Positions 23,462 through 35,589 of a stretch of 64,000 nt of DNA are shown here, piece by piece (the first letter of the stretch is position 1; each line of letters starts with the position of its first letter). Location of the stretch: the NCBI RefSeq assembly GCF_963259705.1, contig NC_081842.1, positions 61,206,787-61,270,786 on the forward strand. Direction: 5' to 3'. The notes under the pieces were generated by a model. It had not been told where the DNA came from. It did not search any database and saw only the letters and a program-made list of their open reading frames with translations. The DNA comes from Myotis daubentonii. Taxonomy: Eukaryota; Chordata; Mammalia; Chiroptera; Vespertilionidae. The translations under genes were made by a program, and so were the position numbers.

Positions 23462-23737
23462 GTTTAGCCCTGATCAGTTGCTCAGTGGTTAGAGCACCAA
23501 CCTGCAGACCAAAGGGTCATGAGTTCAATTCCCGGTCATGGCACATACCCAAGTTGCAGGTTCAATCCCAGGTCAATTCAGAGCACACAAGAGGCAACCA
23601 GTCCATGTTCTCTCTCACATCGATGTTTCTCTCTATCTCTCTCTCTCCTCCCCCCCCCCACCACTTCCTCCCTTTCCTTCTACTCTCTCTCTAGAGATCA
23701 ATAGAAAAAATATCCTCAGTTGAGGATTAAAAAAGAA
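23462..23737 (+). repeat. Ves SINE, older tail subtype
   Basis: Head GCCCTGATCAGTTGCTCAG, B box GAGTTCAATTCCCGG, CT/C-rich stretch and tail ATATCCTCAGTTGAGGATTAA. Target duplication AGAAAATATTCTA (23449-23461 and 23738-23750). Confidence 0.9.
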
Positions 23738-23835
23738 AGAAAATATTCTAAGTTTCTTGTTCTTTATTAGAAGCCATTTAAATCCTTTTAAAAGTTGGTA
23801 TTGATTTTAACTTTAGTTCATCGCTATAGAGAAGG

Positions 23836-24045
23836 AATGGGCAAACTATGGTCCATGGGCGAAATCCTGTCTGCTGCCAGTTTTTGTAAATAAAGTTGTA
23901 TTGGAACACAGCCACAGTTACTCATTTATGTGTTATTTATGCCTGTTTTCACTCTACAACAGCAGAGTTGAGTAGCAGCATCAGAGACCATCTGGCCTGC
24001 AAAGCCTAAAATAGTTACTTTAGGCTCTTTACAAAGAAAGTCAGT
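23836..24045 (-). mobile_element. MER20-type hAT relic
   Basis: GGGCAAACTATGGTCCATGGGCG, TGTAAATAAAGTTGTATTGGAACACAG and CTTTACAAAGAAAG follow the reverse MER20-like order seen at 9.7 kb. Confidence 0.65.
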
Positions 24046-24510
24046 TGTTCCCACTTTCTATCCTGTCTACCCTAACTCAATTCTTCTCATTTTGTGTTCC
24101 TGATTTTTTTTTCAGGATTGACTAATATAACCTTTACCTATCTCAGGTTAGCAATTTTAAAGGAAAAAACAAAATTCAATTGCCTTCTTACTTGTGTAGT
24201 GCTTATCTGTTTGTCTGTGATCCTCAGGACGGGGAAAAAGATGCCCAATCCTGGCTTTTCAAGGACAAGGTAAAGCCTTTCAAGTTTGAATGATCAGGTA
24301 TTTTTTCAGCTCAGAAAATCTTTGATTATTGTTTCCATTTTACATGTTTTGGTTCCTTTGTCCTTTTCAAAATTTGCCCTTTCCTTCCCACCCCATACTG
24401 GACGACTTAACAATTTTGTCAGCTACATACCAATTTTATTCTCTGCTGTGAGATATCTGTTCTTTTAACTTCATCCAAATGATGTCATTGGATTTTTAGC
24501 CTTGTGTGTG

Positions 24511-24549
<39 letters not shown>

Positions 24550-26820
24550 CATCTAGCCAGCTTTATTTTTTTAATGTAAAATTTTTGCTCAAATGCAGTT
24601 TACATTCAGTATTATTTTGTATTAGTTCAGGTGTACAGCATAGCAGTTAGACAGTCATCTACTTCACATAGTGTTCCCCCCATTATTTCCAGTACCAGCC
24701 AGCTTTCTTTTCTTTTCAGCCTGCATCTGTCTGTTCTCTGGCTGCTGTCTGTTCTTATTACTTCCTGTTTCAGTTTCCTAAAAGGCCACTTTTTTTTGCC
24801 TCCTATTCAAAACATCAAGCAGATAATGTTTCTTGTTTTCTATAATAAGGTATTTTATAAGAGTAACATACATTTTTAGAGTAACATACATTTTCTTTTG
24901 TCAATTCTTTGCACAGGTCCCATGTTAATTTGTTGTTGATGCTTTTGTTTATTTATTGTTTTTCCTATTTACCTATCTCTAAATGAGGAAGGATCCATCC
25001 AACACTGATGTTTGTCAGCACAGGATGGGCAGATGGCTCTCTAACATCGCCCTCTCTACAGGTGTTGCATGAATATACTTCTTAGATCTAAAGCCCAGTA
25101 GTGAGCTGATGGTATTACTATAGCACCATTTGTCTATTGCAATGTAGATGGACATCTGGGTTTCTAGTTTAGGCCTCTCATAAATGGTCCTGCTATGAAG
25201 CTTCTTGTCATGCCTTTTGGCACACAGACCAAAGAGAATAAAGCTCCTTCATTTGATTATTATTACTGAACACCATTTTAAATTATTGTGAGTTTAAGAG
25301 AAATATACTCTTCATGAATCACACATTGACAAGCCCATAAGAGACACACATCTTGGGAGAAGCACGGACTACTGAAATTCTTTATGATGATTTGTATAGC
25401 TTCTTTTAAAAAGATCATAGCCTGTAAGAAACAACACAAACGTCCATGAGAAACAATCATTATCAAAACAATACATCCAAAAAGTTACTGTGACACAATG
25501 GCACAGAGCCCCGGTGTTGAAGTCAGACAGCCCCGGGCACATTCCCGCTCTGCTGCTATGAGCCCCTGGTCCAAATGTTTCTTCGCTTACAGGGTCTCAG
25601 TTTCCAAATTCTAGCACTTAAGAAACCTTTACATTAACTGGGTTATAATTGGAAACTTAAGATATATGCACCATAAAGGATCTAGAAAAACATGAAGAAA
25701 GTCAGTCTTTTTCCCCTCAGTCTGACCTTCAGTCTCCAGCTCCATGCCTACCAACTACTACTTACCCATCTTCTGTGGATCTTCCAGAAATTGTCTGTGT
25801 GTGTTGCAGGCACGATGCAGGTATACACATGCATGTGTATACACATACACATTTCTAAGTTTTAATTATGGGATATTACACAAATAGGAAAGTACAGAAA
25901 ACCAATGTGCAGCCTAATAAATTCATGTAGAAGATTCGTCTGTGTAAATACCCCCCGCCCCATCAACAAGCCCTATAAGCTCCCACTTGCTCCTTCCCAA
26001 TCACAGTCCTTTCCCACCCTCTAAATGTAATCACTATTCTTATTTGTAAAGTCATCACTTCCTTGCTTTTCTTTATATCTTTACCTCCTAATCATGCATT
26101 CCTAAACACAACATTTTGAACTTCATAGCGATACTCATTTTAGATTTTTAAAAATTTTCTTCTTTTAACCCTTTATCTGTGAGATTCATCCATGTTGCTC
26201 TATTTAGTTCTCCATCATTGATTTTAACTGCTGGAAAGTGGGGATTGACGCTTTTTCTGCAAAGAGACTGATAGTATTTTAGCCTCTATGGGCCAAGAGA
26301 CAAAATCCAGGACATTATGTAGGTACTCTAATAACAAGAGAGAAAACAAACCATCACACTATTTTTCTTTTTTATAAAATTCAAAAGACTAATAATATAA
26401 TTAACTACAGGGTTTTTTTTGTAATAGAGATCTACTAATGAGAATGAACTAGTATTTAGGAATAATTTTGCTTAACTGAAGTTCAAAATAGACTGCAAAT
26501 GTTCGCTGTTAATGGTGATGTGCAAGGAGACATTCCCCACCTCCACTTTGAAGATGTCGTCCACACAGGCACTTGCTCCAATGCCGCTATCAAGAAATGG
26601 TCCTGCTATGAGCACAGGCTTCTAATTGTGCGTACTTGTTACGTAGAAGGCATTTCTAGAATTCCATTAGAGGCCTTTTGACATCTCATTACAACACAGT
26701 TCAATCACTTCCATTGGAGGGTTAGGTGGACATGCCTCCATTGCACAAATAGACTTGAAATATGGACATTTCCTTTGCACTTGTTTCAGGGTTGAAAACT
26801 GCCCCTGGACGTGTAATTTA
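24046..26820. other. Intergenic DNA, old L1 and MIR traces
   Basis: TG-repeat 24503-24548. 24560-24690 resembles an old L1 3' end in minus orientation. 25495-25640 looks like a MIR fragment. A tandem AGAGTAACATACATTTT pair lies near 24860-24894. No gene-like structure; the open frame at 26499-26681 has no recognisable relation. Confidence 0.35.
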
Positions 26821-26929
26821 AACTCAGAAAATATATCCACTGCATATATGTGTAAGAATTGAACTCTTCAACTTTTTGTTCCTTTTTGCTTAGCAATTCC
26901 TTCTTCAATTTATCTCTCTGCTTTCTTTT

Positions 26930-27215
26930 AACTTTTTGTTTTAATTCTGTAATTTTTTGTTAGTTAGCCAGGAATGCCATAACAAATACCCCAGACTGGC
27001 CGGCTTAAATAACAACTTTATTTTCTCTTGGTTCTGGAGACCGTAAGTCCAAGATCAAGGTGCCAGCAGGCTCGTGCCTTCTGAGGCCTTTCTTCCTGGC
27101 TTGCAGATGGCTACCTTCTTGCTGTATCTTCACATGGCCACCTCCTGATCTGTATGTTGCCTGTGTCCTAATCTCCTCTCTTTCTTAAAAAAATGGGACT
27201 AGAATAATATACAAA
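26930..27215 (-). mobile_element. MaLR LTR relic, minus
   Basis: GAATGCCATAACAAATACC, CCAGACTGGCCGGCTTAAA, TGGTTCTGGAGACCGTAAG and CAGATGGCTACCTTCTTGC are reverse MLT1-type LTR landmarks. The sequence just upstream (26875-26905) resembles the internal part of the 28-29.8 kb element. Confidence 0.65.
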
Positions 27216-27219
27216 GGAT

Positions 27220-28040
27220 TTTTTAAAAAATATTTTATTGTATTTTTTATTGAGTTCATTGGGGTGACACTGGTTAATAAAAGGATATGGGTTTCAGGGG
27301 TACAATTCAATAATATATCATCTGTATATTGTACTGTGTTCATCGGCCCAAGGCATCTTTTAGCTTTTGACAGTTCAGGAAGTCTATAAAGCAGATCGCC
27401 ATTCCGTTAGTAAAGTTCCTCGGTCTTCGTCAAGCCTGTGTCTTAGCTTGTGCCCAGATGTGGCCAATGCTCAGAGGAAGAAAATGGCCAGCGACCTCAG
27501 ATCACTCAGGAAGGACTCTTTTCTCTCTGCCATTCTAGTGCATCTAGTCCCCTTGTTTCCACAGCTCTCCGATGCCTTTAGAAATATAACACTTACTATG
27601 TGCCCATTATCTTCTCATTATTATAGCTACCTACTACATCCTACCTAGAATCAGAAGACATGTCTATTTTCTGTTTTATTAATTTCTGTTATTTTTATTT
27701 TGTTATTTTCTTCCTTTTACATTTTTGCCTCTAATTTGCTGTTCTTTCTATAATTTCTTAAAAAGGATGCTTAGTCTTATTTTCACCTTTTCTTTTCTAA
27801 TAAATGCCTTTAAGACTACAAATTCCTGTGTAAGCGCCACACTAGCAGCATTCCACAAGTTTGATACATACATGGCATTTTTGTTATTCTTCAGTTCAAA
27901 ATATTTTCTAGTTTCTGTCCTGACACTTTTTTTTGATGAAGAGATTATTTACACCTACATTTCTAAATTTCCAAACATCTTAGAATTATCTTGTCATTGA
28001 TTTCTAATTTCATTGCATTTTTATCAGAGAACACACTGCA
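27220..28040 (-). repeat. Old L1 fragments
   Basis: 27225-27360 resembles an L1 3' end in minus orientation (ATTGAGTTCATTGGGGTGAC). 27650-28040 is L1 ORF2-like T-rich sequence. The intervening 27367-27640 is unassigned. Confidence 0.45.
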
Positions 28041-28049
28041 TAATTTCAA

Positions 28050-29810
28050 CTCTGAAATGGCTGCACTGCTTTAGGAAACATTTTACGGATGGCTGCCTTC
28101 TAGCTGTGTCCTCACATGGCAGAGAAAGACAGAGAGCAAACCCTAGTGTCTCTTCTAACAAAGACACTATTCCCGTCATGAGGGGCCCACCCTCATGATC
28201 TCATCGAATCCTAATTATCTCCCACATGCCTCATTTCCGAACGTCAATATCTTAGAGCCGTGGTCGGCAAACTGCGGCTCGAGAGCCACATGCGGTTCTT
28301 TGGCCCCTTGAGTGTGGCTCTTCCTAAGCCTTAGGAGTACCCTAATTAAGTTAATAACAATGTACCTACCTATATAGTTTAAGTTTAAAAAAATTGTCTC
28401 TCAAAAGAAATTTCAATCGTTGTACTGTTGATATTTGGCTCTGTTGACTAATGAGTTTGCCGACCACTGTCTTAGAGGTTAAAGGCTTCAACATATGAAT
28501 TTGGGGGTGACACAATTCAGTGCAGAGCATTCCACACCCATCCCCCAAATTCACATCCTTCTCATGCAAAATACATTCATTCCATCCCAACAGCTCCAAG
28601 GTCTTAACTCATTTGAACATCACTTCTAAATTCTAAAGTCCAATATCTAATCTCAATATCGTCTAATTTACATGTGGGTGAGTCTCAAGGTTTGATTCAT
28701 CTTGAGGCAACATTCTTCTCCAGCTGTGAATCAGACAAGTTATGTGCTTCAAAATACAATGATGTGTCAGGCACAGGATAGATATTCTCACTCCAAAAGG
28801 GAGAAGTGAGAAGGAAGAAAAAAGGAATGGGTCCCATGCAAGTCCAAAGCTTAGCCAGACAAATTCTACTGGATCTTAAAGCTTGAGATTAATCCTTTAG
28901 CTCATTGTCCTAGCTTCCAGGTCACTAGCATGGCCCAATTACTCCCATGTAAGGTGACCCCACCCCTTCATCTGTACGGCTCCCTGGGTAGGGTCCTATG
29001 GGTGGTCCCACCCTTAAGGTTCTGGGCAGAAATCATCTGACCTGTTGAAACTGAGACAGTGGCCCTAATTTTAAATCGCCTTCCAGGTTATTTTTGTCTA
29101 TTGAAGAATTGTGCACATTTGGAGCATAATAGCTGTATTGTCTCATCTGGTCAAATCCAAGAAGCCTGACAGCATTCCTTCATCTCATGCCATCTCCAGC
29201 CCTTTCAATTCCCATAAGCTCTCTGTCAAATAGCTGTTCAGCCACATCCTTAGTGTTCGTTTCAGAATATACTTTCTTACGCTTTGAAATACAGATAGGC
29301 TAAGAATCTTCCAAATCTTCAATTTCTTGCCCCTTTTTGCTTAACAATTCCTTCTTCATCGCTCTTCCCTCACATTTTACTATAAGCAGCCAGAAGAAGC
29401 CAACTCCTTCAACATTTTGTTTAGAAATCTCAGCTAAACATCCAATTTCATGCTTTCAAGTTCCACCTTCCATAAAACAACGAAGTTTAGCTAAGTTCTT
29501 TGCTGCTTTATAACATGGATTGCCTTTCCTCTGGTTTCCAATAACGCATTCCTCACTTCTGTCTGAAAGTTCACCAGAATTGCCATGAGCATCCGTATCT
29601 CCAACATGCACCTTAAAACTCTTCCCGCCTCTGCCCATTATCTAGTTCCAAAGCTGCTTCCACATGCTTACATATTTGTTGTGGCAACACTCTACTCCTG
29701 GGATCAAAATCTTAGAGTGGGCTGCCATAACAAAACACCAGAGACTGGGCAGCTTATATAACAGAAACTTATTTTCTCACAATTCTGGAGACTAGAAATC
29801 CAAAGCAATA
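28050..29810 (-). mobile_element. MaLR (ERVL-MaLR) element, LTR-internal-LTR relic
   Basis: 28050-28535 (minus a nested hAT) is a reverse MLT1/MST-type LTR (TGTGTCCTCACATGGCAGAG, TCATGAGGGGCCCACC, CAACATATGAATTTGGG). 28540-29710 follows MaLR internal sequence (CCCATGCAAGTCCAAAG, CTGTCTGAAAGTTCACC, CAGTTCCAAAGC-like, CACTCTACTCCTGGGATC). 29715-29810 is the start of the second LTR (CTGCCATAACAAAACACC, CACAATTCTGGAGACTAG). It has no coding capacity: no gag, pol or env frame is visible. These non-autonomous retrovirus-like elements are old in mammals. Confidence 0.75.
28258..28469 (+). mobile_element. Non-autonomous hAT (family B) nested in the MaLR LTR
   Basis: Termini CCGTGGTCGGCAAACTGC and GTTTGCCGACCACTG. 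Perfect 8-bp target duplication TCTTAGAG (28250-28257 and 28470-28477). Inserting it split the LTR, so it is the younger of the two. Confidence 0.93.
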
Positions 29811-30171
29811 AGCATAGTTATTTTAAAATCCATGTCTACTAATTCCAATATTTTAGCTCCCTTTAGGTCTGTTTCTATGATCTACATAATTTCTGCTGCT
29901 GCTTATTTACATTTTTATGTGCCTCCTTATAAATCGGGACATTTTTTATTGTGTTCTGGAAATTGTACATGAAAAACTGTTTGTGAAAATAAACTGAGGT
30001 CTAGAATAATGTCAACTTTCTCCAATGAGAATTTAACTTTTGTTTCTGACAAGTTTTTTGAGGCAACAGGAATTAAGTAGCTCTTTAATTTAATTTCTGA
30101 GGTTGAGATATTTTTTGGATCATTCAAATGATTAGAAGCTGAACTGTAGTCTATGAGAGGGATAGTTTACA

Positions 30172-30780
30172 GCAAGCATGTCAAACTCAAAGGCTAACAT
30201 GGGCCAAATAAATAAGGTTTAAGTTCATGTGGGCTAAAAAACCCCAAAAGCTTCAATTTTCACAGAAACGTAGGTTTATTGTGATAGAGACATACTGAAT
30301 ACAAAGAGCTGAAATAAATGAGTAATCGTTAACATAAAATAATAGAACATTTTCATAAAATTAATATTTTTTCTTGAACATTAACTTACCAGATACTGAA
30401 TAGCTGCACAAATTAATAAGCATAATGCAGATAAACCTATTTTTCTTGTTCTCCGAAAGTGAAGTATTTCCTGTTGTGCACACCACACAAGTCAGTACAA
30501 GACTGATGACATGGCAATTGGCTGCTAAAATATTCGCTGCTAGTATTAGTGGAGAGAAATGGTGTGCCTGTGCGTTAGGCGCATAAGGGAAATGAATGCA
30601 ACAAGATTATAGTAATCAGTCATTAGCGAACGTTGTAGTTCATTACTAATAATTATGTATAACAGGATATTGTAAAAATTAAGTTACGAAATTTTTATTA
30701 AAATGTTTCTTACGTACCGTTATATTGGCTGGACCGCAAAAATATTCATTGTGGTCTGCACTGCAAGTTTGACATGCTGG
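30172..30780 (+). mobile_element. 609-bp hAT-like element
   Basis: Left end GCAAGCATGTCAAACTCAAAGG, right end GCAAGTTTGACATGCTGG: imperfect inverted repeats with the GTCAAACT core common to hAT elements. Flanks GTTTACA on both sides (30165-30171 and 30781-30787). AT-rich interior, no transposase frame. Confidence 0.75.
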
Positions 30781-30789
30781 GTTTACACC

Positions 30790-31680
30790 CAAGCAACCCT
30801 TACTACCAGAGCACAGCCTTTCCGAGTCCCAGCCCAAATGGAGGAGGTTTACCAGAGCCTCAAGTTGACTGCAGTTTTTGTCCCCCTAGTTTTACAAAGC
30901 TGATAAAAGCACTGTTAAGCCTTTCAGCCACATTTTTTAAAGAATTTGCATATTCCCTCCGGTTAAAAAAAAAAAAGTGGCTCCAAAGGCCAGCTCCAAA
31001 GCTCTGAATTTGTCTTCTGCTAAATTTTTGCCCAGAAATTCCTCACTGCTTTATTAGCTCTTTATTGTCTTCAAGCCAATTTAAAAAATTTTAATCAGTG
31101 GTCCCTTTCTCTAAGCATTGTTATAATCTCACAGCTGTCCTTCCCATCTTCCCTCTGAGAGAAGGAAGGAGGAGAAATATGTACTAGGGGGCCATTAAGC
31201 ATCATGTTCCAAACATTCAATAGAGTGTTAAGAAGATACTTTATTAATTTATCGGTTGCTCTTTCTTGCTGTCTTTGGTTAGCTTGGCAACTATATTTTT
31301 AACTGTACTTTATAACTATATAATGGGTTTTAATGAAATGTATTTTAGTTTCAGTAAGCATAAAGGAAAAAATCATTTTAACACTCCTGTGGCTTGATTT
31401 CACAGATCACCATGGATGTCATAGAACAGGTGTGTTATACTAAGAAGTAAATGCAGATGTATTCAAGTCAAACTATGTAAATTATTAATCTCATCACATT
31501 TGCATGCAAGAAAAATGACTACCCCAACAACAAGGTTGACTTTTATCACAATAATGATAGGCAAAATGCTTTGGTCCTTCAAATTATATTATACAGATAG
31601 TATATAACATGCAAATAAATATATGGATTATATCTTCAATGATTTCAGAGGTTATTTCATTATTAATTAAAAACAAAAGC
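30790..31680. other. Unassigned intergenic DNA
   Basis: AT-rich, nothing recognised. No splice-supported or family-supported open frame. Confidence 0.35.
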
Positions 31681-31686
31681 TTTACT

Positions 31687-31898
31687 GCCTGGCTTGTGTG
31701 GCTCAGTGTTTGAGCATCAACCTATAAACCAGAGAGTCATGGTTCAAATCCTGGTCAGGGCTTATGCCTGGATTGTGGGCTCGATTCCCAGTGTGGGGTG
31801 TGCAGGAGGCAGCCCATCGATGATTCTCTCTCATCATTGGTGTTTCTATCTCTCTCTCCCTTCCTCTCTGAAATCAATAAAAGTATATTAAAAATAAA
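31687..31898 (+). repeat. Ves SINE, plus
   Basis: Head TGGCTTGTGTGGCTCAGTG, B box GTTCAAATCCTGGTC, GCAGGAGGCAGCCCATCGATG, tail AAATCAATAAAAGTATATTAAAAA. Near-repeat AAAAGCTTTNCT at both flanks. Confidence 0.88.
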
Positions 31899-32019
31899 AA
31901 AGCTTTTCTGCTGTAATGATATCCACAGCCTGATATTTAAGAGTCCTTTATCAGTTTTTTTCTCTGTTTGCTTTCTTCACTGCCCCCTCATCTCAACCCT
32001 CCTTCCATGACCCTCTTTT

Positions 32020-32220
32020 TATTTATTTTTTATTTTTATTTTTATTTTTTTTATTGCTTAAAGTAATACAAAGGGTATTACATATGTGTCCATTTCCCCC
32101 CCCCCCCCGCCCTAGACAGTCCCCTAGCCTCCCCTATCCCCCAGTGTCTTATGTCCATTGGTTATGCTTATATGCACGCATACAAGTCCTTTGGTTGATC
32201 TCTTACCCCCCTACCTCCTG
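32020..32220 (-). mobile_element. 5'-truncated L1, 3' UTR only
   Basis: Same 3'-UTR as the L1 at 17.0 kb (TGTATGCGTGCATATAAGC on the minus strand; C-run at 32097-32108 on plus), ending in the A tail (T-rich at 32020-32052). Perfect 15-bp target duplication CCATGACCCTCTTTT (32005-32019 and 32221-32235). Confidence 0.92.
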
Positions 32221-32235
32221 CCATGACCCTCTTTT

Positions 32236-33412
32236 ATTAAGACTTAAAGTCCCAGCAGATTCTCCTAAGACAGTCTCTCGGTCACATGAGGATGGGCATG
32301 TCTCAAGTGAAAAGAAATTAATTGTATAAGATTCTACAATTGGTGGCAGAGATGGCCAACCCCCAAACCTTCTGACCGCCAGGCTCAATTTCCCCCCTAA
32401 GCTTTGGCTCCTTCCCTAACCTGACAGCATACCCTCAGGCCCAACAATGAATGCTGTGCCTCTGCTATGGGAGGGTGAGGGAGAAGGTATAGGCAAAGGG
32501 TTCACTCCGTTTTCCCTTCTCATGAGAATTTTAGTTTCAACTGACTCTTTAGCTCTGTTCTCCTAGTAATCTGATAGGTGATAAGTGTCAAGTATGTTAC
32601 TAACACTACGTGAGTCAAAAATGACCCCTGCGTGGTAACTAGAATCTGACTGGGAAGGGTTAATAAGTGAATTATTAATACTGAATAGGAAACTGTAGCT
32701 TTGAGCTAACCCTGAGTGTGCTGACTTTTGTAACTGGTCAAATCCATTGGGGGGCCCTGGAAACTCTGCCTATGGAATTATTACAAGCAATACTGGCCCT
32801 GGGACATGTAAACCAGACAACTCCTGCACCCACTCAATGTGAATCTCTTTTCCTTGTACCTGAACTATGTAACCTGGGGCTAAAGAAAGTGGCTGTGTTC
32901 TTCTGTGTGGCTACGGCAAGAGCTCCCACAGGAAGAGAACTGTCTGAGGCTCTGCTGGACGCTGCGGTTCCTGCCTTGTATCTTGCTGAGTAGACCGATA
33001 CGCAAATCCTATCAAATGTGGTCCATGTCAGTCTTATGCATGTGACTATTTAGTTGAGCCTAAAACCAACCCCTGGTGGACACTGCAGAAGGCATCTGAG
33101 CTGGAATCAGGAGGCTGTGCCTCATGCTATGCTGACAACTAGCACAACGCAATAGGGGAACCTCCATGAGAACAAGCTCTTTTTTTTGCAGCTTTATTTG
33201 TGATAAGTACAGTCACACGCTAAAAGAAACCATAAAAATAATCTAGAGTCCTGTTTTCTGCTCACAAGAGTCCAACTGCTATAATATCTACTATATTCTC
33301 TAACAATTTCAATAGCATGTTCCATATCCTAGATGAAATATGCCAGTTTACATGGGAGTGCTTCATCTTCTTAAACAATAGGCAATCTTTTCATATGATG
33401 ATTATTAGAGTA
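32236..33412. other. Unassigned DNA downstream of CFAP91
   Basis: Contains a 91-codon plus-strand open frame (32718-32993) without recognisable similarity; some phrases (TATGTAACCTGGGG, TTGTATCTTGCTGAG) are reminiscent of LTR 3' regions, but I cannot name a family. Confidence 0.3.
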
Positions 33413-33753
33413 CTAGAGGCTCGGTGCACAAAATTCATGCACTGGGGGTAGGGGGGGAGGCCCCTCAGCCCTGCCTGCATCCTCTCAAAGTCCAGGAGTC
33501 CCGGGATCGATGCCCTGCGGAGGGAGGCCTCGCCTACCCACTGCAGCACCGCGGGCCAGGTAGCCTGGGCCTCTCTCTGGGGGGCGATGGATCATGGAGC
33601 TCCGCGAGGTGATCATGGGGCAATGGTGGGGCCCCCAACCAATCGCATCGCACCCGCCTTGGCTGGCCTGGTGTCATAGTGTGGTCGTCCAGAAGGTTGT
33701 TCAGCTGTTTGGCTGTTCGGTTGATTTGCATATTATGCTTTTATTATTATAGA
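33413..33753 (-). mobile_element. HeliBat H9 at the 3' end of CFAP91
   Basis: On the minus strand: host A, TCTATAATAATAAAAGCATAATATGC ... GCATGAATTTTGTGCACCG, AGCCTCTAG. It starts 113 bp behind the CFAP91 stop codon and points the same way as the gene, so the gene's transcript probably runs into it. Confidence 0.9.
33740..33745 (-). promoter_or_regulatory. Possible CFAP91 polyadenylation signal inside a HeliBat
   Basis: AATAAA on the minus strand about 120 nt behind the CFAP91 stop codon. It belongs to the 5' end of the same-strand HeliBat 33413-33753. It is the first canonical hexamer downstream of the stop that I see. Use of the site is inference. Confidence 0.35.
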
Positions 33754-33866
33754 TAGCTCAAAGCTGAATGGTGCTACTTTCCCTCCTCTCTACTTCCTTC
33801 CAAATGGAAAAATCAAACTCACCTTAGCTGTCTTTCTCACTCTGAGTTTTTTCCTTAAGTAACTTG

Positions 33867-34019
<153 letters not shown>

Positions 34020-34274
34020 TCATTCATTCCCACATGTTTTCAAAACAGTCGTGATAGAAATGATAATTTTGCATCAGAATGCAAATTTCGTAACACAAAG
34101 ATCGTAAATGACTTAAAGGTAAGGTGCCCCCTACTTCCCTTTGAACCTCAGTTTCTAATATGGAGGCTCATGGCTTTAGAAGGTGGTCCTAGCTCCACAC
34201 TCTAAGAATGTGTATCCTCAAGGCTTAGTATATTAAGCACCACATTTCCCTTGCAAAGAAGTAATCATGATGAT

Positions 34275-34470
34275 GTTAGCATTTAGCATTTGTCCTTATT
34301 TTATGCCATGCACTGTTTTAAGCAGTTGGCATATAATTATTCACTTAAACCTCATGACCCTAAAAGAGAGTTTTATTAATATCCCCGTTTTCAGATGAGG
34401 AAACTGAGACACAGAAAGATTAAGTAATCTGCCCAAAGTCATATAGCTAGCAAAGGGCAGTGAGAAGTAC
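34275..34470 (+). repeat. MIR element
   Basis: TTTTATGCCATGCACTG, CACTTAAACCTCATGACCC, TTTTCAGATGAGGAAACTGAG, TAAGTAATCTGCCCAAAGTC, in MIR order, inside the last CFAP91 intron. Confidence 0.88.
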
Positions 34471-34544
34471 TGTGGATTCTATGCTCTTCAGGCATCATCC
34501 AAATTTATAGAGGGTAAGTCACACAGCAACCTGCAGCACTTCAC

Positions 34545-34735
34545 AGTAGTATGACCCAAAGTATGGGGACTTTGGAGTCACATAGATCATGGTTCAAATC
34601 TGCAAGTTCTATAATGTGTCTAAGCACTAAGTTCTTTAACTGAATAATGAGAACACACCTACAGCTATTGTAAGAAATTTAGATCAGGTACTTTTAAAAA
34701 TGCTTAGTACCTTGTCTAGAACTTAGCAGCATTTA
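34545..34735 (-). repeat. MIR-family fragment
   Basis: GGGGACTTTGGAGTCACATAG, GGTTCAAATCTGC, TTAACTGAATAATGAGAAC and GCTTAGTACCTTGTCTAG follow reverse MIR landmarks. Confidence 0.65.
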
Positions 34736-34981
34736 AAATTTAATAGTTACTGTTATTTTACATCCATTTACAGGTCTCTTCAAGGCCTTTCCCACCCCTC
34801 AGCTAAAAAAAAACACCCAACAAGATATCTCAAAATGGACTGCATATAATATCTTAACTTGGGGTAAAGAGTACATATAATACATATGGCTCACTTATTT
34901 GAAAAGAGAAACAAAGGTTCTAGTGCATGCTCCCTGTCCATAAGGTTTTCTTGATTTGATGCACATAACGGGAGGAGGCCA

Positions 34982-35152
34982 CCCTGGCTGGGTAGCTCAG
35001 TTGGTTAGAGCATCATCCCGATATGTCAAGGTTGTGGGTTCAATCTCCAGTTAGCCAGGGCACATACAAAAAGCAACCAATGAGTGCATGAATGCATAAG
35101 TAAGTGGAACAACAAATCTATGTTTCTCTCTTTGTCTCTCTCTCTCTTTCTG

Positions 35153-35202
<50 letters not shown>

Positions 35203-35265
35203 CTCTCTCGCTCTCTCTCCCCCCTTCCTCTCTCTCATCAATTAAAAATATATTTTTTTAAATAT
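34982..35265 (+). repeat. tRNA-derived bat SINE with CT-rich body
   Basis: Head CCCTGGCTGGGTAGCTCAG, TTGGTTAGAGCATC, B box GGGTTCAATCTCC, a long CT run (35138-35200) and ATTAAAAATATATTTTTTTA tail. The A box is better preserved than in other copies here. Confidence 0.82.
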
Positions 35266-35589
35266 TTAAAGTGAAGAGGCTAAGGACTTTTCCAGCATGC
35301 CCACAAACAAGACCCATTGGATTCCTTCAGCTCAAGTCCCCCGCCAGCTCCTTCCCTCAGAGCCAGGAGGAGCTGGAGAAGGGGTCACAAACGAGTAACT
35401 GTTAAGTACAGTTTCCCCCTCTCTTTGGATTCCCTTGGGTAGAATTTATCTGACACAGGCTGACCTCACTTGGGACCTCAGAGAAGTAGAAAGGAGTTGC
35501 ATATTTTCTTAAGGATCTAGATAAAACAATATCCCTTTTATAATATAAGGTAACACAGAAATATTTACTACCTGAAAATTAAATTTTGC

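Noticed and set aside
28540..29810. Search for retroviral coding genes in the MaLR internal part
   Set aside because: No gag, protease, polymerase or envelope motif; MaLR internal regions are non-autonomous, and only short frames remain.
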